Assembly: GCA_000026125.1 (NCBI GenBank)
Contig: CU207211.1
Span: 434,001-498,000 of the forward strand
DNA: 64,000 nt
Source: Herminiimonas arsenicoxydans
GTDB lineage: Bacteria; Pseudomonadota; Gammaproteobacteria; Burkholderiales; Burkholderiaceae_D
Reading direction: 5' to 3'
Shown: positions 9,673 through 19,308 of the stretch, one piece after another
How positions within the stretch are numbered: position 1 is the stretch's first letter
Layout of the letters: every line of letters begins with the position of its first letter
The notes under the pieces: generated by a model
Told to the model about the DNA's origin: nothing
Database searches by the model: none
Seen by the model: the letters and a program-made list of their open reading frames with translations, nothing else
Translations under genes and position numbers: made by a program

Positions 9673-9702
9673 AAGGGGTTACGAGAAATCGTAGCCCTTT
9701 TG
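9673..9702 (+). terminator. copied terminator behind the tRNA remnant
   Basis: AAGGGGTTACGA (9673-9684) pairs with the segment at 9689-9700, one G-T pair included, followed by a short T run. It corresponds base for base to the terminator at 8536-8567, with changes. It may still terminate transcription. Confidence 0.65.
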
Positions 9703-9905
9703 TCATTTCCGGATGTGACAGATGCCCGCTTTCCCGGCATTCAGCCGCCATGCTGTTTTATGAGAATGTTTATCCAGGGTATTTTTCTAACAAATCGGGT
9801 TAATATCATCCACTCGATGAAGCTGTCGAAATAGACAAACCTGCAACGTCAATTAATCAGCCAGTATCAATTGAATGACCGGACAACAATAACGCGAGCA
9901 CGCAT

Positions 9906-11105
9906 ATGTTGAAACAAATCAATGTGGAACAGCTCCGTGTTGGCATGTTTATTCAAAAGTTCTGCAGTACCTGGGATGAATCGCCGTTTTGGCGGACTTC
10001 GCTATTGCTCGACAATCTCAAGGATTTGCACGCGATTCAAGCCAGTGATGTGGCCCAAGTGTGGATCGATACTTCCAAAGGGCTGGATGTCAAAAAGCCT
10101 GTCGTTGAAAATGAAGTCGCGACACAAATAATTGCACCCCCTCCATTGATAGTGCCGCGTCGTGCATCCTTCGACGACGAGATGGCACGCGCCAAAAAAA
10201 TATGCGCTGATGGCAAGGTCGCCGTCACCACGATGTTTCAGGAAGCCAGGATGGGCAAGGCCTTGAACACGGTGCGGGCGCATTCACTGGTAGAAGAAAT
10301 TTCCTCCTCAGTCATGCGCAATCCCGATGCGCTCATCAGTCTCGCTCGGTTAAAAAACAAGGATGACTACACCTACATGCATTCAGTCGCGGTGTGCGCA
10401 CTGATGATTGCACTCGCCAGGAAAATGAAACTGGACGACGGGCAGATCAGAGATGCGGGGCTGGCGGGACTGCTGCACGATGTCGGCAAAATGATGGTTT
10501 CGCAGTCGATACTGGATAAGCCGGGCCAGTTGACCGACGAGGAGTTTGTCGTAGTCAAGGAGCATCCGGTCGAAGGACACAAAATTCTGTCTGTGTCACC
10601 TGATGTCAGTGAAGCGGCTCTCGATGTGTGTTTGCACCACCACGAACGTTTCGACGGTACAGGTTATCCGCATCGCCTGGCAGGCGAAAACATCAGCCTG
10701 TTCGCGCGCATGGGCGCTGTCTGTGATGTGTACGATGCCATCACATCGAACCGCGCCTATAAAGCCGGTTGGGAGCCGTCAGAATCCTTGCGACGCATGG
10801 CAGAGTGGAAAGGCCATTTTGATCCCGCTGTTTTCCAGGCATTTGTGAAATGCATAGGCATTTATCCCACTGGCGCATTGGTCAGACTGAAGACAGGGCG
10901 CATAGGTGTGGTGGTGGAGCAGTCTGAAAATTCCTTGTTAACTCCCAAGGTCAAAATTTTCTTTTCGGTCAAATCGAATGCATACATTCCTCCCGAGCTT
11001 GTCGATCTGGCGAAACTGGAGGGCTACGATAAAATCATCGGCCTGGAAGATGCCCAAAAACTGGGACTCAAAAATGTCCATGTGATCTGGGAAGGAGTGA
11101 CATAG
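9906..11105 (+). CDS. HD-GYP domain protein, predicted cyclic-di-GMP phosphodiesterase
   Basis: A 399-residue cytoplasmic protein. The N-terminal DUF3391-like region starts LKQINVEQLRVGMFI. The HD-GYP domain follows, with HSVAVCALM, LLHDVGKMMV (HD near residue 193), the HHERFDGTGYP motif near residue 245 and DVYDAITSNRAYK. HD-GYP proteins hydrolyse c-di-GMP to pGpG or GMP; all metal-binding motifs appear intact, so activity is likely. It is monocistronic and ends in front of a bidirectional terminator shared with cfa. A GGDEF protein lies at the other end of the window. Confidence 0.92.
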   Translation: MLKQINVEQLRVGMFIQKFCSTWDESPFWRTSLLLDNLKDLHAIQASDVAQVWIDTSKGLDVKKPVVENEVATQIIAPPPLIVPRRASFDDEMARAKKICADGKVAVTTMFQEARMGKALNTVRAHSLVEEISSSVMRNPDALISLARLKNKDDYTYMHSVAVCALMIALARKMKLDDGQIRDAGLAGLLHDVGKMMVSQSILDKPGQLTDEEFVVVKEHPVEGHKILSVSPDVSEAALDVCLHHHERFDGTGYPHRLAGENISLFARMGAVCDVYDAITSNRAYKAGWEPSESLRRMAEWKGHFDPAVFQAFVKCIGIYPTGALVRLKTGRIGVVVEQSENSLLTPKVKIFFSVKSNAYIPPELVDLAKLEGYDKIIGLEDAQKLGLKNVHVIWEGVT

Positions 11106-11246
11106 CTTTAAAATCGCTCGTGTTTTTTGCGCTCGTATTGAGCTGACCAGACCATGGGCCTTGATCCATAAGCCATGCCGGCTTATGAGGCGGGATGGCA
11201 TGCTGCAAGCAGTCGTCTGCAGACGGAGCCGGCGTCCTGCTACAAG

Positions 11247-11284
11247 GGAAAAGGGCTTGCGTTTGTGACGCAAGCCCTTTTCTT
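11247..11284. terminator. bidirectional terminator between HD-GYP gene and cfa
   Basis: AAAAGGGCTTGCG (11249-11261) pairs perfectly with CGCAAGCCCTTTT (11269-11281), flanked by A/T tracts, and lies between two convergent genes. A second shorter inverted repeat (CATAAGCC/GGCTTATG, 11167-11187) lies nearer the HD-GYP stop. Confidence 0.85.
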
Positions 11285-11361
11285 TGTGCACAGCCATAGT
11301 TCACTCCAATACATGGAATTGAACGTTCGTTGATAACGTCAGCTGTATGACTCAAACATTG

Positions 11362-12525
11362 TCAGATCCGCTCTCGCCGATAACCGCCTGGTATGCCCTC
11401 CTTGGACAACACCCATTGCCACAACTGAATATCGCGTGCGCGGAAGGCGCCGGCGCAAGACAGCAGGTAATAACGCCACATGCGATAAAAGCGTACGCCT
11501 AATTGATTTTCAAAACGCGGCCATGCCGCATCAAAATTCCTGAACCAGGCCATCAGCGTCTTGTCGTAATCGGAACCGAAGTTGTGCATGTCTTCAATGA
11601 CGAATAAATTGTCTGCGGCGTCGCCGATCTGTCCTGCCGAGGGGAGGTCGCCGTTGGGGAAAATGTATTTGTCTATCCATGGATCGGGCGCGGATTTGCG
11701 CATGTTTTTGCCTATGGTGTGGAGCAGGAACACGCCATTCTTTTTCAGACATTGATGCGCGACTTTCATGTAGGTCCGGTAATTCTTGCGACCTACATGT
11801 TCAAACATGCCGATGCTGGCGATTGCATCGAACTCTTCATTCAGTTCACGGTAATCCTGCAGGCGGAATTCCAGCGGCAGATGGGCGTAGCGTTGCTGTG
11901 CCCATGCAACCTGCTCCTTTGAAATACTCACGCCTACGCATTCCACGCCATAGTTTTCAGCGGCGTAAGCCATGAAACTGCCCCAGCCGCAACCAATGTC
12001 CAGTACACGCATGCCGGGTTTGAGGCGCAGCTTGCGGCATACCAGCTCCAGTTTTGCTTGCTGCGCCTGTTCCAGATTGGTGGCATTTTCCCAGTAGCCG
12101 CAGGTATATGTCATGCGGGGATCGAGCATTGCGGCATAAAAATCATTGCCCAGGTCATAGTGCACTTCGCCTACCTGTCTGGCGCGTTTCATGTCTTGCC
12201 GGTTCAGCAGTTTTGCGGACAGTGCATGCCCCAGCAGGCGTAGCGGTTGAATCTGATCAGTCAGTCTGGTGCCTAAAAGGCGCGCAAAGAATTCATCCAA
12301 TTCTTCTGCATCCCATGCGCCATCCATATATGCTTCACCTAATCCGAGGTTGCCCTGCGAAAACGCACGTTCTGGAACGCCGGCTGATTTGAGTTGCATG
12401 TCCCACGGGCTGGAGCCGTTGATCTGGATGGACGCCTTGCCCAGGAGTTCTACCGTTGCGCGATGCAGGCGAGAATTCTTGGGGATGAACGGCGTTGTGC
12501 CCTGAGGTAAGAATTGAGCGGACAT
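11362..12525 (-). CDS. cfa: cyclopropane-fatty-acyl-phospholipid synthase
   Basis: The enzyme transfers a methylene group from S-adenosylmethionine to the double bond of unsaturated acyl chains in membrane phospholipids, typically at stationary phase or under acid stress. The 387 residues contain EVHYDLGNDFYAAMLDPRMTYTCGYW, the SAM-binding motif RVLDIGCGWGSF, and SIGMFEHVGRKNY, all typical of Cfa. The ATG at 12525 has an AAAGGAG ribosome binding site. A LysR-type gene is divergent, with a candidate operator between them. Confidence 0.95.
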   Translation of the reverse strand: MSAQFLPQGTTPFIPKNSRLHRATVELLGKASIQINGSSPWDMQLKSAGVPERAFSQGNLGLGEAYMDGAWDAEELDEFFARLLGTRLTDQIQPLRLLGHALSAKLLNRQDMKRARQVGEVHYDLGNDFYAAMLDPRMTYTCGYWENATNLEQAQQAKLELVCRKLRLKPGMRVLDIGCGWGSFMAYAAENYGVECVGVSISKEQVAWAQQRYAHLPLEFRLQDYRELNEEFDAIASIGMFEHVGRKNYRTYMKVAHQCLKKNGVFLLHTIGKNMRKSAPDPWIDKYIFPNGDLPSAGQIGDAADNLFVIEDMHNFGSDYDKTLMAWFRNFDAAWPRFENQLGVRFYRMWRYYLLSCAGAFRARDIQLWQWVLSKEGIPGGYRRERI

Positions 12526-12632
12526 TCAGGAAACTCCTTTCGATTTGAGGACCAAAGGTTGTTGTGCTAATACAATTTTTGCTATGCAGTGCCGTGCAGA
12601 TTATTCGATCGCGCGGATGTCTTGGCGTTAAA

Positions 12633-12653
12633 ATATGCACAGATTATGCATAT
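12633..12653. promoter_or_regulatory. candidate LysR-type operator between cfa and lysR
   Basis: ATATGCA (12633-12639), seven bases, TGCATAT (12647-12653): a perfect 7-bp inverted repeat containing the T-N11-A signature of LysR-type binding sites. It is 69 bases before the regulator start and about 110 from cfa. Confidence 0.5.
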
Positions 12654-12721
12654 TTATGATGCGATGTAAAAATGAAATTTCCCCGCATTTATTATCAAGA
12701 ACGCTGCACTAAAGGCTGAAC

Positions 12722-13585
12722 ATGGATATTGAACTCGCCCGAACCTTTCTTTATATCGTACGCTCAGGCAGTTTTATTGCCGCCGCGACACGCCTTCACG
12801 TTACGCAAACAACCGTAACGGCAAGGGTGCAAAATCTGGAGTCGCAATTGGGTTGTTCACTGTTTGTGCGTAATCGCGCCGGTGCACGTTTAACCGACGA
12901 TGGCGAGCGTTTCGTGCGATATGCCAGCCAGTTGGTGCAAACCTGGGATGCGGCGCGGCGTGATTTACCTTTGCCGGACGGTTATGGCGATTCGCTTGCG
13001 CTGGGTAGCGAGGTGAGCTTGTGCAATCCATTGATGCTGCAATGGACGATGCAACTCCGACGTGCCTTGCCTTCGCACGCCATCCGTGTAGAGGTTGGCG
13101 ATGGCAGCAGCTTGCAGTCCAAACTGGAACATGGCTTGCTGGATGCCGCACTGGTTTATCGGCCGGTATATTGGACCGGCATGCAGGTAGAGCAGCTGCT
13201 GGAAGAAAAACTGGTACAGATAGCGTCGACTAAAAATCCTGAGCCTTATGTGTATGTCGATTGGGGGCTGGATTTCAGAAAGCAGCATGACGCTGCCCTG
13301 CCGGACAAGGCAAAAAATGTTCTGTCTTTCAACCTGGGGCCGTTGGCTTTGCAATACATCTTGCAATGTGGTGGCAGCGGCTATTTCCGCACGCGCGTTG
13401 TACGGCGCGCACTGGCCATGGGTCTGCTGGAAAAAGTGAAAAGCACGCCCGAATTTTCGTATCCGGTTTATCTGGTTTATTCGCGTGAAAAAGAATCCGA
13501 AGTGATGCAAAAAGCCTTTGAGCTTTTACGCGTCGTGGCGACGGAAGAAGTGGATTGGTCCGAGCATTGGGAGTTCACGCCGTGA
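12722..13585 (+). CDS. LysR-type transcriptional regulator, divergent to cfa
   Basis: A 287-residue LysR protein. The N-terminal winged helix-turn-helix (MDIELARTFLYIVRSGSFIAAATRLHVTQTTVTARVQNLE) is complete, followed by a periplasmic-binding-like effector domain. The effector is unknown. Divergence from cfa and the palindrome in the shared intergenic region suggest control of cfa, of itself, or both; this is inference. Confidence 0.9.
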   Translation: MDIELARTFLYIVRSGSFIAAATRLHVTQTTVTARVQNLESQLGCSLFVRNRAGARLTDDGERFVRYASQLVQTWDAARRDLPLPDGYGDSLALGSEVSLCNPLMLQWTMQLRRALPSHAIRVEVGDGSSLQSKLEHGLLDAALVYRPVYWTGMQVEQLLEEKLVQIASTKNPEPYVYVDWGLDFRKQHDAALPDKAKNVLSFNLGPLALQYILQCGGSGYFRTRVVRRALAMGLLEKVKSTPEFSYPVYLVYSREKESEVMQKAFELLRVVATEEVDWSEHWEFTP

Positions 13586-13698
13586 TGTTTGTACGGCAAC
13601 TATAATTCCGACGAAGCAAGCAAGAGAGTCTAGTCATTCTGGACAATTGATTTTTCATAAAATTTGATCTAGCGCAATACTTTGATTTCCCAGTGGCA

Positions 13699-13721
13699 AT
13701 ATGATGTATATGGCATCATAT
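13699..13721. repeat. inverted repeat upstream of the chemoreceptor gene
   Basis: ATATGATG (13699-13706) and CATCATAT (13714-13721) form a perfect 8-bp inverted repeat with a 7-base AT-rich spacer, 53 bases before the start at 13774. It could be an operator; no regulator is identified. Confidence 0.35.
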
Positions 13722-13773
13722 ATACGGCAGCTGTCGCAAGGCTGCTCTTTACACTACAAGCAGGGGACATCAG

Positions 13774-15435
13774 ATGCGCACCAATTTACCGGTTACGAAT
13801 GCCGAATTCATCTTGAGGGATGAGATGTCTTTGGTATCCAAAACCGATACCAAAGGCCGGATTTCCTATGTGAATCCGGCCTTTATCGAGGCCAGCGGTT
13901 TTACGGAAGAAGAGCTGCTCGGCAAGCCGCACAATCTGATTCGCCATCCCGACATGCCTGAACAGGCATTTGGAGATATGTGGCAGACCTTGCAGCAGGG
14001 TTTGCCGTGGACTGGCATGGTCAAGAACAGGCGTAAAAACGGGGATTTTTACTGGGTCAACGCGAATGTCACGCCAGTACGGGAAGAGCAGAAAATCGTT
14101 GCGTACATGTCGGTGCGCAGCAAACCGAGTCGGGAGCAGGTAGACGCCACGGCAAAAATTTACGCACGTTTCAAGGCCGGTACGGCCAAGGGCTTGATGA
14201 TCAAGCGTGGCGAAGTCGTGGCGTCGGGATTATTCGGCAAGCTGGCATCGTTGAAAAATATCGGCTTGGGCGCGCGCATAGGCATCAGCATGAGCGCACT
14301 GATTGCGCTGATTATGACGCTGGGATTTGCCGCTGCCACGGCAGTTGAAAATGCCGCCTGGTCCTACTGGTACGGTGCGGCAACGATAGTCGGCGCCGTG
14401 ATTGTCATCCTTACCTGGGCGGGCTTGTATTTCTCCATCATGCGGCCGTTGGACAGGCTGATCAGCAAGACGCGTGTGATTGCCGGCGGTGATTTCACTG
14501 CGAATTTCGATGTTGATCGCCATGATGACATGGGGCAATTGCAGCAGGCTCTGCAGCAGATGAATGTGAATCTGCGTTCCGTGATGGGCGATATCCGTCA
14601 GAACGTCGATTCGATCACGATTGCAACGCACGAAATTGCCGAAGGCAATATGGATTTGTCGCGCCGCACCGAAGCGCAGGCTTCCAGCCTGGAAGAAACC
14701 GCGTCCAGCATGCAGCAATTCGCTTCCACCGTTAAGCAGAATGCAGACAATGCGCAGCAGGCGAATCGTCTGGTGCTGTCGGCATCCGAGGTGGCCGGCA
14801 AAGGAGGGGCGGTGGTGGAAAAAGTGGGGGCGACGATGAATGAAATCAGCGCCTCTGCCAAACGGATAGTCGACATCATCAGTTTGATCGACGGTATTGC
14901 ATTTCAGACGAATATTCTGGCATTGAATGCTGCCGTGGAAGCGGCGCGTGCCGGCGAACAGGGCAAGGGTTTTGCAGTGGTGGCGGGAGAAGTGCGTAGC
15001 CTGGCGCAGCGCTCTGCCAACGCAGCCAGGGAAATCAAGCATTTGATCGACGACTCGGTGGACAAGGTGGGAGTCGGCAATCGTCTGGTCGGCGATGCGA
15101 TGGCAACCATGGAAGGCATAGTCAATTCAGTGAAAAGCGTGACCGACATCATGAATGAAATCACGCAGGCGAGCCGAGAGCAGAGTGACGGGATCGAGCA
15201 AGTCAATCTGGCCATTTCGCACATGGATCAGGTGACGCAGCAAAATGCCGCGCTGGTTGAGGAAGCAGCCGCTGCAGCTGCGAGTCTGAAAGAGCAGACC
15301 GAGCATTTATCGCAATCGATTTCGATTTTTAAAACTACCGGTGGTGCAACCATGGTGCCGGGCGTAGTCCGCAAGCAGCCCGGTTCATCCGCACAACTGG
15401 CCATCGGACATAGAGCAATGGCATCGATGTCGTGA
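13774..15435 (+). CDS. Aer-like PAS-domain methyl-accepting chemotaxis protein
   Basis: A 553-residue chemoreceptor. An N-terminal PAS domain (residues about 20-120, with [22 protein letters not shown] and NLIRHPDMP, as in the redox sensor Aer) precedes two closely spaced membrane segments (about 165-190 and 198-220). A HAMP domain with [19 protein letters not shown] follows, then the MCP signalling domain with the conserved hairpin tip [20 protein letters not shown] near residue 375. Lack of a periplasmic domain means it senses an internal signal, probably redox or energy state through a bound flavin. No che genes are nearby. Confidence 0.92.
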   Translation: MRTNLPVTNAEFILRDEMSLVSKTDTKGRISYVNPAFIEASGFTEEELLGKPHNLIRHPDMPEQAFGDMWQTLQQGLPWTGMVKNRRKNGDFYWVNANVTPVREEQKIVAYMSVRSKPSREQVDATAKIYARFKAGTAKGLMIKRGEVVASGLFGKLASLKNIGLGARIGISMSALIALIMTLGFAAATAVENAAWSYWYGAATIVGAVIVILTWAGLYFSIMRPLDRLISKTRVIAGGDFTANFDVDRHDDMGQLQQALQQMNVNLRSVMGDIRQNVDSITIATHEIAEGNMDLSRRTEAQASSLEETASSMQQFASTVKQNADNAQQANRLVLSASEVAGKGGAVVEKVGATMNEISASAKRIVDIISLIDGIAFQTNILALNAAVEAARAGEQGKGFAVVAGEVRSLAQRSANAAREIKHLIDDSVDKVGVGNRLVGDAMATMEGIVNSVKSVTDIMNEITQASREQSDGIEQVNLAISHMDQVTQQNAALVEEAAAAAASLKEQTEHLSQSISIFKTTGGATMVPGVVRKQPGSSAQLAIGHRAMASMS

Positions 15436-15824
15436 TGAGTCATTAATGCGGGCATGTGCTGCAATATCGTCATTCTGCAGCACATGCGCGTAAACGTGGG
15501 CCTTCCTCCTTTTAGCCGCTTCGGCTGCCTGCTGTACCCTGCGGCAGCGTTCATCCAGCCAGTCTTGACATTTATTTACTACAACTCATTGATAAATCAC
15601 GTGTTTCTGCCTTACGGCGTATAATGCATCTGGTTTTGTCAAGGCAGTGACGGTAGTCGAGAAGGTCCAGAATTCCACAGCGCTTCGCGCCTGCTCATTT
15701 CAGCCTTGTTTCATCAAGTAATCATTCAATTATCGAAAGAGTCAGGTCTTTTCCGGATTGGTCACGGGTTTGCATTATTTGCATGCTCTAATTGCGTTAA
15801 CGTCCCAGGAACCTGCTGCATAAA
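15436..15824 (+). other. intergenic region before rhlE with hairpin and candidate promoter
   Basis: No gene is seen in these 389 bases. A perfect 12-bp stem, GCATGTGCTGCA (15452-15463) with TGCAGCACATGC (15476-15487), follows the chemoreceptor stop but has no T tract, so it is a weak terminator candidate. TTGACA (15565-15570) and TATAAT (15620-15625) occur but not at mutual promoter spacing. The long leader before rhlE is compatible with post-transcriptional control of the helicase mRNA. Confidence 0.4.
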
Positions 15825-17333
15825 ATGTCTGACAATCAGTCTGCTTTGCCTACCGAAACGCCCATCGTGATCCCTGATGTTGCGCCTGCCATTCGTTTTC
15901 AGGATTTCGGCCTTGCGCCGGAAATTCTCAAGGCGCTGAACGATCAGGGGTATGTCCACCCGACGCCTATCCAGGCCGAGGCGATCCCGGTTGTGCTGAA
16001 AGGCATGGACGTTATGGGGGCTGCGCAAACCGGTACCGGTAAAACCGCGGGTTTCTCATTACCTATCATCCAGTTGCTGATGGCGCATGCCAATTCCAGT
16101 GCCTCGCCTGCACGTCATCCAGTGCGCGCATTGATTTTGACGCCGACGCGCGAGCTGGCCGATCAGGTTGCCGCCAACGTCAAAGCCTATTCGCGTCACA
16201 CGCCTTTGCGCTCGCTGGTTGTCTTCGGCGGTATGGATATGACGCCGCAAACTGCTGCCTTGCGCGGCGGGGTCGAAATCGTTATTGCGACGCCGGGTCG
16301 CCTGCTCGATCACGTACAGCAAAAAACCATCAACCTGTCGCAAACGCAAATCCTGGTCATGGATGAAGCGGATCGCATGCTGGACATGGGTTTCCTGCCC
16401 GATCTGCAGCGCATTATCAATCTGTTGCCAAAACAGCGGCAGAATCTGATGTTCTCGGCAACTTTTTCGCCGGAGATCAAGAAACTTGCAGCAACTTTCC
16501 TGAAAGATCCGGTCACGATCGAAGTCGCGCGCAGCAATGCGACGGCAGAAAACGTCACGCAGATCATCTACAAAGTGGAAGAAGAAGCCAAGCGCGACGC
16601 GGTGTCCTTCATCATCCGCGAGCGCGGTCTGAAGCAGGTCATCGTGTTCTCGAATACAAAAATCGGCGCATCGCGTCTGGCGCGCCAACTAGAAAGCGAA
16701 GGCGTCAAGGCTTCCGCGATTCATGGTGACAAATCGCAGTCGGAACGCATGCAGGCGCTGGAGCAATTCAAAAACGGCACGATAGAAGTGCTGGTGGCGA
16801 CCGACGTCGCCGCACGCGGTCTCGATATTGCCGAACTGCCTTGCGTGATCAACTTCGACTTGCCGTATAACGCGGAAGATTATGTGCATCGTATCGGCCG
16901 TACCGGCCGCGCAGGTGCATCGGGCGATGCGATTTCACTGTTCTCGGACAAGGATGCGCGTTTGCTGGTTGATATCGAGAAGATGATCAAGCACAAGTTT
17001 GTGCCGGCCGAGCTGATCGGGTTCACACCTTCCTCCGGACGTACTGCTGAACGCAGTCACGACCGCCGCGCACACGAGCGCAGTCCGCGCAAAGATGAGT
17101 CTGCCCCGCGCCCGTCGCGTGCACCGGAACGCAGTCCCGGCGCAGCATCGAATGGCAGCCGCAGTGCGTATGCTGCCGCGCCACGCAAGGAAAAAATCGA
17201 CCCGTTCTTTACCAGGCCGTATGAGCCGGCGCCATCGACGATGGTCAGTGACAACAAGCTGGCGGATCAGGTGCCAGCCAAACCGCAGAAACACAAGATG
17301 GCGGCTTTGCTGGGCGGCGCGCCCAAGCGTTGA
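15825..17333 (+). CDS. rhlE: DEAD-box ATP-dependent RNA helicase, RhlE type
   Basis: A 502-residue RNA helicase. The Q motif (GYVHPTPIQAEAIP) precedes motif I AQTGTGKT, Ia PTRELADQV, II VMDEADRMLD, III FSATFSPE, the domain 2 motif TDVAARGLDI and motif VI HRIGRTGRAG. A basic, Arg/Ser/Pro-rich, probably disordered tail of about 110 residues follows residue 390 and may bind RNA. RhlE proteins act in ribosome maturation and RNA turnover. It is monocistronic and closed by a strong terminator. Confidence 0.94.
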   Translation: MSDNQSALPTETPIVIPDVAPAIRFQDFGLAPEILKALNDQGYVHPTPIQAEAIPVVLKGMDVMGAAQTGTGKTAGFSLPIIQLLMAHANSSASPARHPVRALILTPTRELADQVAANVKAYSRHTPLRSLVVFGGMDMTPQTAALRGGVEIVIATPGRLLDHVQQKTINLSQTQILVMDEADRMLDMGFLPDLQRIINLLPKQRQNLMFSATFSPEIKKLAATFLKDPVTIEVARSNATAENVTQIIYKVEEEAKRDAVSFIIRERGLKQVIVFSNTKIGASRLARQLESEGVKASAIHGDKSQSERMQALEQFKNGTIEVLVATDVAARGLDIAELPCVINFDLPYNAEDYVHRIGRTGRAGASGDAISLFSDKDARLLVDIEKMIKHKFVPAELIGFTPSSGRTAERSHDRRAHERSPRKDESAPRPSRAPERSPGAASNGSRSAYAAAPRKEKIDPFFTRPYEPAPSTMVSDNKLADQVPAKPQKHKMAALLGGAPKR

Positions 17334-17349
17334 GTTTCAGCAGTACATC

Positions 17350-17377
17350 AAAAAAGGACGCTCAGGCGTCCTTTTTT
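17350..17377. terminator. terminator between rhlE and gluQ
   Basis: AAAAAAGGACGC (17350-17361) pairs with GCGTCCTTTTTT (17366-17377) around loop TCAG. The A/T flanks make it usable from both converging genes; it abuts the gluQ stop. Confidence 0.92.
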
Positions 17378-18272
17378 ATTGCGCGCCAAATCGATGTGCC
17401 CATTCGGCAATTGCGCCTTGCCAGAATGATTCTATCGAATTGGCACGACCCGACTGCAATTCCAGAAAGCGTGCTGCATGCAGTAATTCATTTAATGGGT
17501 GCGCCAGATCGAGGGCCTGCGCGCCGGTTTGTTTCGACAGTTTTTCTCCGACCTCGTTGAGGACGACCGGCACGTGCATATAAGAGGGCGTAGCTAATCC
17601 GAGCATGTGCTGCAGATAGATTTGTCTTGCAGTCGATTCCAGCAAATCTGTGCCACGCACAATGTGGGTGACGCCTTGCTCTGCATCATCGACGACTACC
17701 GCCAGTTGATAGGCCCAGTATCCATCGGCGCGTTTTAACACGAAGTCGCCGACTTCAGTCGCCAGATGTTGCGTCTGCGGGCCTAGCCAGCGGTCGTTGA
17801 AGGTGATGGATTCATCTTCCTGGCCGATGTCTGGTACGCGCACGCGCAAGGTGCGTGACACTTTTCCTGCATTCAAACCATCGCGGCAGGTACCCGGATA
17901 AATCGCCGCGCCATCGGGCGCGATGCCGAGTCGGGAGTCGCTAATTTCCTTGCGTGTGCAACCGCATGGGTAGACGTGTCCGGCCAGCCTGTCGAATGCG
18001 GCTTGATACACATCCTTGCGCTGACTTTGTACCAGCACTTCGCCATCGTGCTGCATGCCGAAAATGGCCAGTGCCTGCATGATGGCTGCGATCGCGCCGG
18101 GGACGGTACGTGTTTCGTCTATGTCTTCTATGCGCAGCAGCCACAGCCCCCGATGTGCCTTGGCATCCAGATAGCTGGCCATCGCTGCGACCAGCGAGCC
18201 GGCATGCAGGGGGCCGCTGGGTGAAGGGGCAAAGCGCCCTGTGTAAGGGTTGATCGGATTGCTCATATTCAT
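17376..18272 (-). CDS. gluQ: glutamyl-Q tRNA(Asp) synthetase
   Basis: GluQRS is a shortened glutamyl-tRNA synthetase that attaches glutamate to queuosine at position 34 of tRNA-Asp. The 298 residues show the class I signature [19 protein letters not shown], the Glu-contacting [11 protein letters not shown], zinc-ligand cysteines ([17 protein letters not shown]) and a KMSKS-like EKLSKQTG; there is no anticodon-binding domain. The ATG at 18272 overlaps the stop codon of the upstream LysR gene (ATGA), implying coupled translation. The conserved start lies here although the frame is open further upstream. Confidence 0.92.
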   Translation of the reverse strand: MNMSNPINPYTGRFAPSPSGPLHAGSLVAAMASYLDAKAHRGLWLLRIEDIDETRTVPGAIAAIMQALAIFGMQHDGEVLVQSQRKDVYQAAFDRLAGHVYPCGCTRKEISDSRLGIAPDGAAIYPGTCRDGLNAGKVSRTLRVRVPDIGQEDESITFNDRWLGPQTQHLATEVGDFVLKRADGYWAYQLAVVVDDAEQGVTHIVRGTDLLESTARQIYLQHMLGLATPSYMHVPVVLNEVGEKLSKQTGAQALDLAHPLNELLHAARFLELQSGRANSIESFWQGAIAEWAHRFGAQ

Positions 18273-19186
18273 TTGGCCAGCAACATGTCTTGCACGGCGG
18301 GATCGGCCAGTTTGGCCAGAAACCATTTTAGGCATTTGCCGCGCCCATCGGTACGCCATGCATATTGCGGTATGCCGGCAGGTTTGTTTTCGCTGGTCTG
18401 TTTTTCGATCAATGCGCCGGACGCCAGATACGGCGCAGCCCATTTGCGCGGCAGATAGCCGCAACCCAGTCCCGCCAGTTGGGCCGCCAGTTTGTCATGC
18501 ACGGTCGGCACTGTCAGCGTTGCCTGCCCGGTCAGCAATCCTGCGGTGATGCTGGGCAGCATGCGACCGCTGTCGCCGGTCACCACTGCGCGATAGCGCT
18601 GTATATCTGTGACTGAAAGCGGTTCCTCCATTGTCGCCAGCGGGTGATGGAGAGCGACCGCAAATACCCACTCAAGATTGCCCAGAGGCTTGACGCGAAA
18701 ACCGCCTGAGCCGCGTATCAGATCCGGCCCTTCGTAAGCCACGCCAATTGCCAGGTCAGCATCGCCGCTGATCAATCTTTCCCAGGTGCCGGATAATACT
18801 TCGGTGGAAAAACGAAGGCGCGTACCGGAATCCTGCAAGTCGAATTCCCGGATCAGCGGCAGCATTTTTTCAAATGGAATAATGGCGTCGAGCACGATAC
18901 GCAATTCGACTTCCCAGCCGGTCGCCGTCCGTTTGACGCGCTGCTCCAGTTCGGCAGCCGCGCGCAGCAGATGACGGCCTTCGGTCAGCAATTCCTGCCC
19001 GGCCGGCGTCAGCTTGGCACGATGGCCGCGGCGATCAAACAGCAATACATCGAGGTCTTCCTCCAGCTTGCGCACACTATAGGTCAACGCAGAGGGGACG
19101 CGATCGAGAGCGACTGCCGCCGCGCCGAAGCTGCCTTTACGGTCTATTGTGTCGAGAATACGGATTGCTTCCAGCGTCAGATTCAT
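18269..19186 (-). CDS. LysR-type transcriptional regulator, divergent to pirin
   Basis: A 305-residue LysR regulator starting [42 protein letters not shown], a complete N-terminal helix-turn-helix, followed by an effector-binding domain. ATG 19186 is preferred to an upstream in-frame TTG at 19198. It is divergent from a pirin gene, and the shared region holds a pair of 10-bp inverted sites. LysR-pirin pairs are common in proteobacteria, so regulation of the pirin is likely. Its 3' end overlaps gluQ by 4 bases. Confidence 0.9.
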   Translation of the reverse strand: MNLTLEAIRILDTIDRKGSFGAAAVALDRVPSALTYSVRKLEEDLDVLLFDRRGHRAKLTPAGQELLTEGRHLLRAAAELEQRVKRTATGWEVELRIVLDAIIPFEKMLPLIREFDLQDSGTRLRFSTEVLSGTWERLISGDADLAIGVAYEGPDLIRGSGGFRVKPLGNLEWVFAVALHHPLATMEEPLSVTDIQRYRAVVTGDSGRMLPSITAGLLTGQATLTVPTVHDKLAAQLAGLGCGYLPRKWAAPYLASGALIEKQTSENKPAGIPQYAWRTDGRGKCLKWFLAKLADPAVQDMLLAK

Positions 19187-19209
19187 GGCCGAATCCAATA
19201 GTCAAAATA

Positions 19210-19274
19210 TTTGTATAACTTGTACGTAATTATGGCCTTATTTAATGATTTTTTGGAGGCTATAGTTATACAAA
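19210..19274. promoter_or_regulatory. paired 10-bp inverted sites between lysR and pirin
   Basis: TTTGTATAAC at 19210-19219 and its exact reverse complement GTTATACAAA at 19265-19274 lie 45 bases apart in the 122-base divergent region, one near each gene. This suits binding of a LysR tetramer with DNA bending or looping. Confidence 0.55.
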
Positions 19275-19308
19275 GTTGAACAATAAAATTCACCGAAAGG
19301 AAGACATC

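Noticed and set aside
15452..15487. Perfect 12-bp hairpin after the chemoreceptor gene as an intrinsic terminator
   Set aside because: No T tract follows on either strand, so it is reported only as a structure in the intergenic region.
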